Below are positions 56,651 to 64,000 of a stretch of 64,000 nt of DNA, in pieces. The stretch is from CALKXV01 sp965228905 (GTDB lineage: Bacteria > Pseudomonadota > Alphaproteobacteria > Rhodobacterales > Rhodobacteraceae), in assembly GCA_965228905.1 (NCBI GenBank), contig CBDDII010000002.1, forward strand, positions 1 to 64,000, given 5' to 3'. The stretch's first letter is position 1, and every line of letters begins with the position of its first letter. The notes beneath the pieces are model-generated. The model ran no database searches, was not told the DNA's origin, and was given only the letters and a program-made list of their open reading frames with translations. A program made the translations under genes and the position numbers.

Positions 56651-57282
56651 TCGCCCCAGATGCGATAGTCTTTCGCATAGAACCGTTCCAGCGCAGCGCG
56701 GGCGTCGGCGGACAGGTCATCCACCGAGACCTTCGGCCCACCGGTCTGCTCGTGCGGAATCTGAAGGGCGACACCGGCGTCGGCCACCAGTTGGGTGAAC
56801 TTCTCCATCTCGGACAGTTTGAAGATATGCGCAAACCTTTCAGGCTTGTTCCCGAGAAAATAGCAATGAGGAGAAAAGTGATGAAAAACATCATCGTTCA
56901 GTTTGCTATAGGCTTCAAGATTGCAGAAAAAACTGTTCATGTCGGGATCGCGGGATAGATCGGCTTTTTCGAACTCTGCGATTGGAGTTTTTTCTAAGTC
57001 ATGTTGATGCAGAATTCGGTTGCGATAGCCGGATACGGCGCGTTTGATCGGATCGCGCACCATGCAGAACCATTCGCTGTTTGGCCACTTGATACGGGCA
57101 ATCCATGGTTTGAAGCGATTGCTGGTATACACCATGTGGACATGCAGCGGCACATTCGGGTCGATCACCGTTGCATATTTAGTCGGGTCGTTGTGCTGTA
57201 AAATTCCTGTTTTGATTGAGGTGCAGGCCACCTTCGGAACCGGGAAGTAAACGAACTTCGTTCCTTTTATTTTGACTGGCAT
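56638..57282 (-). CDS. Sulfotransferase-family protein
   Basis: The 214-residue protein has the PAPS-binding signatures of carbohydrate sulfotransferases: a 5'-phosphosulfate loop PKVACTSIKTGIL near residue 16 and a 3'-phosphate motif MVRDPIKRAVSGYRNR. Between them is HVHMVYTSN. It probably sulfates a glycan of the polysaccharide. Base composition of the gene is visibly lower in GC than its neighbours, which may indicate acquisition by transfer. It lies 12 bases downstream of another sulfotransferase-like gene. Confidence 0.8.
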   Translation of the reverse strand: MPVKIKGTKFVYFPVPKVACTSIKTGILQHNDPTKYATVIDPNVPLHVHMVYTSNRFKPWIARIKWPNSEWFCMVRDPIKRAVSGYRNRILHQHDLEKTPIAEFEKADLSRDPDMNSFFCNLEAYSKLNDDVFHHFSPHCYFLGNKPERFAHIFKLSEMEKFTQLVADAGVALQIPHEQTGGPKVSVDDLSADARAALERFYAKDYRIWGDYFD

Positions 57283-57294
57283 GGGCTTGTCCGT

Positions 57295-58173
57295 TCAATA
57301 CGCATCTGCAACGGACTCCGGTTCGATCAGCGATCCGGGAAAACCTTTACGGATTGCGATCTTGTCGTCCTCGTAGCTTTGGTTGAGTGTCAAACATTCT
57401 TCCTCGGAAAACAGGGTGAAGGTACTGTCGCCGTCGCTGGCACTATCTTTCGTTGTGGTGCGGATACCTTTGCGATTCCAGCGGCTTCCGGCCATTTTGG
57501 CTACATGGCCAGCCGCGGGTCTTTTTGTGGCAACAGGATCCGAGATGTGGGGAAACGACTGGATCGAGATGCCGGTCAGCATCTCGGTCAGGGCCTGCGC
57601 ATTGTCGCGGTAAATTTCGTAGGGCCAGATGGTCAGGGGAGCGTACGGAAACCTGGCCTTCAGGCGGCTCACAAGGTTGCACCAAGGCGTCGATTCTTCC
57701 AGCCATGACGCACGGGCTCTTTCAATCGCGACTTTTTTCGGGTGATGCCGCAAGGCTTCGGCGATGACAGAGGTTGCGAATTCGCCGGGGTTTCGGATGG
57801 ATAGGAAAAAATGCACCCGATCGCCATCGGGAAGATCTTTCAGATTTTCAAGTCGATGTTCCATCTGCTTGTAGGGGGGTGCCTCGCAGCCTTCCCATGC
57901 TTCGCCGATCCAGTTTTCCTCGGACAGGATCACGCGGTCTTCGCCATCGTTCAGATTGCCAAGCATTTCGCCCAAGGAAATGGGACGGGCACCCATCAGT
58001 CGGCGTCTGAAACCCGGTGGCCGAAGGATGTCGCCCGTAGATGCGCGCAGGATGTCAGTCGGCACATGTCCGATTCCTTTCGAAGTCAGCGTAGGGCCGA
58101 GCGCTTCGAGCACTTGTTGCAGATGGGTCGTTGCCGTCTTGTGGACGCCAAGATGAATGCGCCATTCGGTCAC
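57295..58173 (-). CDS. Sulfotransferase-like protein
   Basis: The 292-residue protein begins IHLGVHKTATTHLQQVLEAL, the GxHKTgTT version of the PAPS-binding loop typical of bacterial sulfotransferase-like proteins near polysaccharide genes. FFLSIRNPGEFATS is the second (3'-phosphate) motif. The rest is divergent. It forms a minus-strand pair with the shorter sulfotransferase (12-base gap). Activity is inferred from motifs; it might act on a sugar or on a small acceptor. Confidence 0.7.
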   Translation of the reverse strand: MTEWRIHLGVHKTATTHLQQVLEALGPTLTSKGIGHVPTDILRASTGDILRPPGFRRRLMGARPISLGEMLGNLNDGEDRVILSEENWIGEAWEGCEAPPYKQMEHRLENLKDLPDGDRVHFFLSIRNPGEFATSVIAEALRHHPKKVAIERARASWLEESTPWCNLVSRLKARFPYAPLTIWPYEIYRDNAQALTEMLTGISIQSFPHISDPVATKRPAAGHVAKMAGSRWNRKGIRTTTKDSASDGDSTFTLFSEEECLTLNQSYEDDKIAIRKGFPGSLIEPESVADAY

Positions 58174-58253
58174 TATGTCATACCTGCCGCATGTTGCAGA
58201 CTTGATGGCACCCTGTCTTGAAAGCCCAATTCCCTCTCGCGATAAGGATTGCC

Positions 58254-59213
58254 ATGACCTCTCCGCAGATATCCATCGTGACGCCAGCCTTCAATGCTGG
58301 TGCCTTTATCGCGGAGACGATCAACAGCGTCCAGTCGCAATCCCTGACCGATTGGGAGCATATCGTGATCGACGATGGTTCGACCGATGACACGGTCGCG
58401 GTTGTCGAAGGGGCGAAGGATGACCGGCTGATCCTGATCCGCCAGGAAAACGCGGGACAATCGGCGGCCCAGAACAAGGGTCTGGCAAGAGCGCGAGGTG
58501 CGCGGGTTGTCATGCTGGATGCCGATGATCTGTTGCGTCCCGAGGCCCTGGTGCGGTTGTCGGCGGCGCTTGACGATCATGCCGAAGCTGTTCTGGCATA
58601 CGGCAAAAGCTGGTTGATAGACCCCAAAAGCAAGCCGATCGGAACGCGTCAGGTCCTGGCGTTTCAATCGCGGAGGGTCGGGTTGGAAGACCTGTTGATT
58701 CAGAATCCGATCGCCTCGGGCGGTGCCGCGATGATCCGCACCGAAGCTTTGCGCGCTGTCGGAGGGTTCGATCCCGAGATCCGCATGGCGCAGGATTGGG
58801 AGTGCTGGTGTCGGCTTGCGGTCGAGGGGCCCTTCGTCGCGATTGGCGGTGCCGCGGTGCTTGAATATCGCCTGCATCCGATGAGCGTTTCGCGCCTGGA
58901 TGCCCAGATGCCGGAAAAGTCGGACCTTGCCATCGAGAAGATCTTTTCGAACCCGGGTGTCAAGGCAAACGTGCCTGCGGCGCGGCTGTTGCAGTTGAGG
59001 CGACGGAGTGACGGCTTTCGATGGTATCTTGCCGCTCTCGAGACGCTGCGCCTTCATCAAACCACGCGCGGTCGCAGGTTGTTATGGGGCAGCCTCAAAC
59101 GCGATCCTTTTCGCTGGAGGGCCTGGGTTCTGTTGTTGCTGACCTGTGTTGGCGGCGTCCCTCACTGTGTCGGAAAACGTATCGGGATTCCGGCTCGAAA
59201 GGGCAGGGACTAG
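58254..59213 (+). CDS. Family-2 glycosyltransferase
   Basis: ATG 58254 follows GATAAGGATTGCC and gives 319 residues. GT-A motifs: ISIVTPAFNAGAFIAETINS, VIDDGSTDDT, AAQNKGLARARG, VMLDADDLL (DxD) and a later MAQDWECWCRLAVEG (acceptor-site acidic residues). It is divergent from the sulfotransferase-like gene across 80 bases. The stop codon TAG (59211-59213) shares the CTAG with the convergent flippase stop. Confidence 0.88.
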   Translation: MTSPQISIVTPAFNAGAFIAETINSVQSQSLTDWEHIVIDDGSTDDTVAVVEGAKDDRLILIRQENAGQSAAQNKGLARARGARVVMLDADDLLRPEALVRLSAALDDHAEAVLAYGKSWLIDPKSKPIGTRQVLAFQSRRVGLEDLLIQNPIASGGAAMIRTEALRAVGGFDPEIRMAQDWECWCRLAVEGPFVAIGGAAVLEYRLHPMSVSRLDAQMPEKSDLAIEKIFSNPGVKANVPAARLLQLRRRSDGFRWYLAALETLRLHQTTRGRRLLWGSLKRDPFRWRAWVLLLLTCVGGVPHCVGKRIGIPARKGRD

Positions 59214-60511
59214 TTTGCGTTCCTAAGTGCGCCGATGATCGAGGGATCAAACCCGAGTTGGCGTCGAACCGCGAACCAGATTGCCAGGTTCCAGACCACG
59301 ATACCGCAGGACATCGCCATCGCCGCGCCCATTGCGCCCTGACTTGGGATCAGAACCGCGCCAAGTGCGATGTTCACGGCAAGGCCGAGGATCTGGGGCC
59401 AAATGGCGAAACCCGCCTTGTCCGACATGGTCAGCAACAGTCCCGTGGGACCGCAGGCCGCGTTGAACACCTGTGCGGCGCCGATCCAGATCAGGGCGGA
59501 TGTCGTAACGGTAAAGGCGGGCCCGAAAAGACCCAGAATCCATTCACCCATGACGACAAGCGCAACGGCCGACAAGAGGGTAAAACCGGTGGTGGCAAGG
59601 GTGACTTTCCGGGTCACGGCTTGCAGGCGCTCGTATTCGCCCGTTGTCCAGAACTCGGTGATGCGCGGGCCGAACCGGACCGCGACCGATTGCGAGGCAA
59701 GCATCAGCACGGGTGCCACGCGCGCGATCGGCTGGAACAGCCCGGTCTCCTCGGCCCCGGCCCACCACGTCAACATGATCGTGCTGATTTCCGACTGAAG
59801 CAGCGCGACGACGGCGACGACGAGAAATGGAAAGGCCATCGAGACAATCTCTTGTGGCGGAAAGGGCGCTCCGTCTTGCAGATCGGGCAATCTCTGACCC
59901 GCTGCACGAAGGGCGAACAGGGCGGCTAGACATGTGGCGGCGAAAAGGAAGACCAGGTATGCGGTCGGCGAGAGTTGTGAAGACGATGCAAGCGCACCGC
60001 CAAGCACGGCGACCATCATGGCGGGTCGAAGGATCCCGATCGGAATGAGCGAAAGGGCAATGGCACCGAAGCCGCGCAGGATGCCTTGAGTTTGAAGCGC
60101 AAGTGCGAGTGCGGGAAAGATAAAGGCCACGAAGATGATCGGCACGGGGCTGTCAGCAAAAAGCAGTGTGCCGCCCAGCCAGAGAACCGCGCCGATGGCA
60201 GAGGTCAACAGAACCATGCGGCGCACAGAGGTTATGAAACCTTTCAGTCTTTTGTCGTCCTTCTGGGTCACGGAACGCGCGACTTCGCGGGCAGCAAGTT
60301 GCTGGGTTCCGACCATCGCGATCATCGCAAGGATAGTGGCCAGCGACATCACATAGGCAATCGTTCCGTATCCTGATGGGCCAAGCGCCCGGGCCGTCAG
60401 GATGGCCTGCAAGGTGACCAGGCCAAGGCTCAGAAGGCTGAGGATCATCGACACGGCAGAGCCGCGCGCAACCGGCCCGGACATGAGCGAAGAGAGGGCA
60501 TTCTTGACCAT
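59210..60511 (-). CDS. Polysaccharide flippase (Wzx-like)
   Basis: ATG 60511 (MVKNALSSLMSGPVARGSAV) gives 433 residues with about 12 to 14 membrane helices and the MOP-superfamily start LTARALGPSGYGTIAYVMSLATI. The frame is open for 356 further codons upstream, but that is the shadow of the oppositely oriented LOG gene. This is the second flippase in the region, so two polymers or two stages of one may be handled. It converges with the preceding glycosyltransferase; stops overlap by 3 bases within CTAG. Confidence 0.85.
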   Translation of the reverse strand: MVKNALSSLMSGPVARGSAVSMILSLLSLGLVTLQAILTARALGPSGYGTIAYVMSLATILAMIAMVGTQQLAAREVARSVTQKDDKRLKGFITSVRRMVLLTSAIGAVLWLGGTLLFADSPVPIIFVAFIFPALALALQTQGILRGFGAIALSLIPIGILRPAMMVAVLGGALASSSQLSPTAYLVFLFAATCLAALFALRAAGQRLPDLQDGAPFPPQEIVSMAFPFLVVAVVALLQSEISTIMLTWWAGAEETGLFQPIARVAPVLMLASQSVAVRFGPRITEFWTTGEYERLQAVTRKVTLATTGFTLLSAVALVVMGEWILGLFGPAFTVTTSALIWIGAAQVFNAACGPTGLLLTMSDKAGFAIWPQILGLAVNIALGAVLIPSQGAMGAAMAMSCGIVVWNLAIWFAVRRQLGFDPSIIGALRNAN

Positions 60512-60760
60512 GACGCTTCTTAACGGACCGGGTGCACTGCGGAAATCCCCGCATTCGCAGCGCCTGGCAATCGTGACTTCCCCGGTACATGGGAAATCGG
60601 TGTGCAAACGCTGCGTTGCCCCGGCATCGGCGCGTCGGCACGGAGGAACGGGCCAGTAAGGTGCCGAAGATATGGGACTTTGGCAGACGAACGGACGTGA
60701 CTGCCTTGCAAGCCGCAGTTGTGACTGCCATTCAGAGGCCAACCGAGGACGGAGGTTTCC

Positions 60761-61615
60761 ATGAAAGACGACAAAAGCCGCGTTTTTCGCGATGCGCATC
60801 AGGATATCGAGACCGCGCGGGACATTCCCGACACGCCTCAGACCCGTGCGCCCGCCTATCGCCTGGCATTTGCCGACCCGGACTTTCTTTGTCGCGACGA
60901 GCTGAGGCCGGTCCGCTTGCAGCTTGAGCTTTTGAAGCCAGAGATGCTGATGAGCGAATACGGCATTAATTCCACGGTGGTTTTGTTCGGCGGTGCCCGC
61001 ATTCCCGAACCGGCCAAAAAGGACACGGCGCGGACCGAAACGCTGGCCGAACTCAGCCGTTTCTACGACGAGGCAAAGACCTTTGCCCGCCTGATCACCG
61101 AACGCTCGCTGGCCGAATCGAACGGTGGAAAAGAGAACGTCGTGGTGACCGGTGGCGGTCCGGGCGTGATGGAAGCCGGGAACCGTGGGGCGGAGGAGGC
61201 AGGCGGCGTGTCGATCGGGCTGAACATCGTTCTGCCGCATGAACAGGCGCCGAACAGCTATGTGACGCCCGATCTTGCCTTCAACTTCCACTACTTCGCG
61301 ATCCGCAAGATGCATTTCCTGATGCGGGCTGCCGCGATTGCCGTCTTTCCCGGCGGTTTCGGGACGTTGGATGAATTGTTCGAAAGCCTGACGCTGATCC
61401 AGACCGGGCGCATGAAGCCGGTGCCGTTCCTGTTGTTCGGCAAGGATTTCTGGACGCGGATCATCGACTTCAAGGCGCTGGCCGATGCAGGAACGATCTC
61501 GGACCGCGATCTTGAGCTTTTCCGTTTCGTCGATAGCGCCGAAGAGGCCATCGAAGCGATGGACAACTGGGAGCCGCACGACCGCCGCGACAGCATTCCG
61601 GGGCGTGACAGCTAG
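60761..61615 (+). CDS. LOG-family (lysine-decarboxylase-like) nucleotide hydrolase
   Basis: The 284-residue Rossmann-like protein has VLFGGARIP, VVTGGGPGVMEAGNRGA and the diagnostic PGGFGTLDELFE of LOG/TIGR00730 proteins. Characterised relatives cleave cytokinin riboside monophosphates or pyrimidine/purine nucleotides; the substrate here is unknown. It has a 90-residue N-terminal extension before the fold. ATG 60761 follows GGACGGAGGTTTCC. It is divergent from the flippase, about 250 bases away. Confidence 0.85.
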   Translation: MKDDKSRVFRDAHQDIETARDIPDTPQTRAPAYRLAFADPDFLCRDELRPVRLQLELLKPEMLMSEYGINSTVVLFGGARIPEPAKKDTARTETLAELSRFYDEAKTFARLITERSLAESNGGKENVVVTGGGPGVMEAGNRGAEEAGGVSIGLNIVLPHEQAPNSYVTPDLAFNFHYFAIRKMHFLMRAAAIAVFPGGFGTLDELFESLTLIQTGRMKPVPFLLFGKDFWTRIIDFKALADAGTISDRDLELFRFVDSAEEAIEAMDNWEPHDRRDSIPGRDS

Positions 61616-61627
61616 GAGATCGCGATC

Positions 61628-61861
61628 ATGAAACTTGTACTTTTTCTGTTGATCGGTCTGGCTGCCGGGTGGCTTGCGGGCGAGATCATGAAATCCCGCC
61701 GCGGCCTTGTCGCCAACCTTGCGGTCGGCGTGGTCGGGGCCATTATCGGCGGTTTCCTGGGCAATCTTGTCGGGTTGGCCGCGACCGGATTGATCGGTGC
61801 GCTCGTGCTCGCAACACTGGGGTCGGTCTTGCTGTTGTGGGTGCTGAACCGGGTGAAGTAA
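61628..61861 (+). CDS. GlsB/YeaQ/YmgE-family stress-related membrane protein
   Basis: The 77-residue protein is nearly all hydrophobic with three membrane helices and the family pattern LIGLAAGWLAGEIMKS...LVANLAVGVVGAIIGGFLG. Members are induced under envelope or osmotic stress, but their role is not well defined. It begins 12 bases after the LOG gene, with TAGGAGATCGCGATC as ribosome binding site, so the two are probably an operon. Confidence 0.85.
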   Translation: MKLVLFLLIGLAAGWLAGEIMKSRRGLVANLAVGVVGAIIGGFLGNLVGLAATGLIGALVLATLGSVLLLWVLNRVK

Positions 61862-61878
61862 CTGCCAGGTTCAGAACC

Positions 61879-62631
61879 CTAGTGCCCGCCTTCCTCTTCC
61901 TCTTCGTTCGGTTCGGGAAACTCAGGCATCACGAAGGGGGGTGCGCTCAACGATTCCCTGATGCGTTCGCGCTGCGCTTCGGCCTCTTCTTCTTCGCGGT
62001 CGATCTGCTCTTTCAGCGCGCGGAATGCGGCGTCTGCGGCGGCCGTGCCATCGGAGCGCAACCAGGTATTTCCTGCCAGAATTTCCTTGTCCGGGAGGAT
62101 GCCCGCCGCGCAGCGTCCTGCAACGACTGAAGCAACCGAAATGGATTTCGGCGTCAGAATGAACATGTAATCACCGACATTCAGGCCATAGGGCCGAGCA
62201 ATGGCAGCGAGGTATTCGGCTTTGACGTGGACATCGACGCTATAGTCGTTCTTGTAGTTTTCGAGCAGCCTGTTCCAATCGAGCCTGAGCGTCATGTTTG
62301 GAAACTTTTCCCGCAGGGCAAGGTTGAAGGCGTCTGCCGTCAGATCGGCAGCGGCGTACCACAGCTTGGAAATATCAAAAGGACCATAACCAAAGGCCGT
62401 CCATCCGAAGCGGGGCGCAATCAGGAATTCGGTTTCGGCCTTGTAGCTTTCACGTTTGAATGGTTCGCCTGTCTGGGTATGACAGTTCCAGCTATAGATC
62501 AGCTTTTGAGCCTCAAGCCGTTTGAGTGCCGATTCCAGGGGGTCGCTATGCAGCGGGATGTCCATGGGTGGTGCATGGACCAACTGGGTTGAGGTGATGT
62601 CGAGACGAAGTTTGCCGATCGAAATTTCCAT
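61879..62631 (-). CDS. Uncharacterised protein with C-terminal acidic tail
   Basis: ATG 62631 (MEISIGKLRLDITSTQLVHA) follows GGGGGTAGTT and gives 250 residues; a TTG at 62643 is another start. The protein is soluble, with a central alpha/beta region (TEFLIAPRFGWTAFGYGPFD; LRLDWNRLLENYKNDYSVDVHV) and a helical charged segment (REEEEAEAQRERIRE) before a very acidic end. No family is recognised and no signal peptide or membrane segment is seen. Convergent with the GlsB-like gene (17 bases). Confidence 0.7.
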   Translation of the reverse strand: MEISIGKLRLDITSTQLVHAPPMDIPLHSDPLESALKRLEAQKLIYSWNCHTQTGEPFKRESYKAETEFLIAPRFGWTAFGYGPFDISKLWYAAADLTADAFNLALREKFPNMTLRLDWNRLLENYKNDYSVDVHVKAEYLAAIARPYGLNVGDYMFILTPKSISVASVVAGRCAAGILPDKEILAGNTWLRSDGTAAADAAFRALKEQIDREEEEAEAQRERIRESLSAPPFVMPEFPEPNEEEEEGGH

Positions 62632-62734
62632 AACTACCCCCAATTAAATAAAGGTAGCTTAGCATCCCGGTGACCCGATCCCTAAGCGTCAATTTTTTCG
62701 GCGGGTTCGCGTCTGTCGCGAGTGGGGCTGCGGC

Positions 62735-63925
62735 TCAGTCCAGCCCGGCTTCGGCGGCGATGGCGGCCCGGCTTTTCCGGGCGCGTTCGGTGGCCGATTT
62801 CAACTGACCGCAGGCGGCCATGATATCTTCGCCGCGCGGGGTGCGGATCGGGCTCGCGTACCCGGCCTTGTAGACGATGTCGGCGAAAGCCTCGATCCGG
62901 GACCAGTCGGACCGTTGATAGGGTGCTCCGGGCCATTCGTTGAAGGGGATCAGGTTGATCTTGGCGGGGATGCCGCGGATCAGCTTGACCAGACGGCGGG
63001 CGTCTTCGTCGCTGTCGTTCACGTCTTTCAGCATCACGTATTCAAAGGTGATCCGTTCCGAATTCGACAGCTTCGGATAGGCACGCAGGGCGTCCAGAAG
63101 TTCGGCGATGTTCCAACGCTTGTTGATAGGGACCAGTTTGTTGCGCACCTCGTCGGTGGTGGCGTGGAAGCTGACCGCCAGCATACAGCCGATTTCCTCG
63201 GCAGTGCGGGCAATCTCGGGCACCACGCCGCTGGTCGACAGGGTGATACGGCGGCGCGACAGGGCAATGCCTTCGCCGTCCATCGCGATCTGCATGGCGT
63301 CGCGCACGGCCTCGAAGTTGTAAAGCGGCTCTCCCATGCCCATCAGCACGATGTTTGACAAAAGCCGCGGGCCGTTTTCGCCGGTGCCGACACCCGGTTC
63401 AGGCCATTCGCCAAGATCGTCGCGTGCCAGCATAACCTGGCCGATGATCTCACCCGCCGTCAGGTTGCGCACCAGTTTCTGGGTGCCGGTGTGGCAGAAA
63501 GAACAGGTGAGCGTGCATCCGACCTGGCTGGAAATGCAGAGCGTGCCGCGATCTTCTTCGGGGATATAGACAACCTCGACCTCGTGACCGCCCGCGATCC
63601 GCACGAGGTACTTCCGGGTGCCATCGTCGGAAAGCTGTCGGCTGACGACCTCGGGCAGGGCGATGGTGAAACGCTCGGTCAGTTTCGCGCGAAAGTCCTT
63701 TGACAGGTTCGTCATGGCGTCGAAATCGCGCACGCCCCAGTGGTAAAGCCACTGCCAGATCTGGTTGACCCGCATCTTCAGTTGCTTCTCGGGCGTCCCC
63801 GCATCGGCAAGTGCGGCGCGCAACCCGTCGCGCGTCAACCCGATCAGGTTCACGCGGCCATCGCTTTCATCCGCCTTGCGGGGGATGGTCAGCACGTCCT
63901 GGGTTATCGGCGCTTCGGGTTTCAT
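62735..63925 (-). CDS. rlmN: Dual-specificity 23S rRNA/tRNA adenine-C2 methyltransferase RlmN
   Basis: RlmN is a radical-SAM enzyme that methylates A2503 of 23S rRNA and A37 of some tRNAs. The 396-residue protein carries the radical-SAM motif CTLTCSFC (CxxxCxxC), MGMGEPLYN, the catalytic cysteine near the C-terminus (MAACGQLKS) and the N-terminal QIWQWLYHWGV substrate-binding block. ATG 63925 is placed about 20 bases inside the last AT-rich upstream stretch. About 75 bases upstream of it are in the window and show no gene. Confidence 0.95.
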   Translation of the reverse strand: MKPEAPITQDVLTIPRKADESDGRVNLIGLTRDGLRAALADAGTPEKQLKMRVNQIWQWLYHWGVRDFDAMTNLSKDFRAKLTERFTIALPEVVSRQLSDDGTRKYLVRIAGGHEVEVVYIPEEDRGTLCISSQVGCTLTCSFCHTGTQKLVRNLTAGEIIGQVMLARDDLGEWPEPGVGTGENGPRLLSNIVLMGMGEPLYNFEAVRDAMQIAMDGEGIALSRRRITLSTSGVVPEIARTAEEIGCMLAVSFHATTDEVRNKLVPINKRWNIAELLDALRAYPKLSNSERITFEYVMLKDVNDSDEDARRLVKLIRGIPAKINLIPFNEWPGAPYQRSDWSRIEAFADIVYKAGYASPIRTPRGEDIMAACGQLKSATERARKSRAAIAAEAGLD

Positions 63926-64000
63926 CGGCTTACTTCAAAGGATCAAGAGGCGCATATAGGGGAAGAATCGGCAATTGCCAAACACTTCCGTTTCGTCCCG

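Noticed and set aside
60512..61579. N-terminal extension of the second flippase by 356 codons
   Set aside because: The region is antisense to the LOG-family gene with its PGGFGTLDE motif; membrane segments begin only after ATG 60511.

Overview
This GC-rich chromosomal window comes from an alphaproteobacterium, most likely a marine Rhodobacteraceae (Roseobacter-group) species. I infer this from the ribosomal spc/alpha gene order, the aapJQMP amino-acid ABC operon, the rarA-crcB-rluC-ATP12 run, the yidC-MOSC-engB-argB run and a LuxR/LuxI quorum-sensing pair. No prophage, insertion sequence, CRISPR array or rRNA operon was seen. One tRNA gene, tRNA-Arg(ACG), is present.

Layout. 1-9.7 kb: the end of the spc operon (rplE partial, rpsN, rpsH, rplF, rplR, rpsE, rpmD), a terminator and an inserted prepilin-peptidase-like membrane gene, then rplO, secY, adk, and the alpha operon (rpsM, rpsK, rpoA, rplQ) behind a clear promoter and structured leader. 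9.7-11.4 kb: luxR and luxI with a lux-box-like dyad. 11.4-14.9 kb: rarA, crcB, an RluC-type pseudouridine synthase and an ATP12 chaperone. 15.1-19.6 kb: aapJQMP. 19.6-25.1 kb (minus strand): yidC, MOSC protein, engB, argB, a small ferredoxin and a SixA-like phosphatase. 25.3-30.7 kb: an EAL phosphodiesterase with a degenerate GGDEF domain, ttcA, a fatty-acid desaturase divergent from an ArsR regulator, two small ORFs, yidD, rnpA and rpmH. 31-36.2 kb: a TVP38-type membrane protein, a mercuric-reductase-like flavoprotein, a histidine kinase, the tRNA and an MFS transporter. 36.2-39.4 kb: a zinc-uptake locus (znuA divergent from zur-znuC-znuB) with a Zur-like operator.

39.4-60.5 kb is a surface-polysaccharide region: an ExoY/WbaP-like initiating transferase, two flippases, a pyruvyl transferase, an O-antigen-ligase/Wzy-like polymerase, a Wzc/ExoP-like chain-length protein, an ExoA-like and several other glycosyltransferases, and two sulfotransferase-type proteins. 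A KdgF-like cupin, a membrane-anchored alpha/beta hydrolase and a degenerate metallo-beta-lactamase-fold protein sit inside it. The enzyme set points to an acidic, pyruvylated and perhaps sulfated exopolysaccharide. 60.7-63.9 kb: a LOG-family protein, a GlsB/YeaQ-type membrane protein, an uncharacterised protein with an acidic tail, and rlmN.

Points I consider most worth checking: a lux box over the luxR -10 element; a catalytically dead prepilin-peptidase homologue inside the spc operon; a glycosyltransferase whose best start codon is ATA; a Lys-to-Arg change in the Wzc-like P-loop; a 27-residue ORF with a near-perfect ribosome binding site; the hydrolase/degenerate-MBL pair; and several families of intergenic palindromes and tandem repeats.
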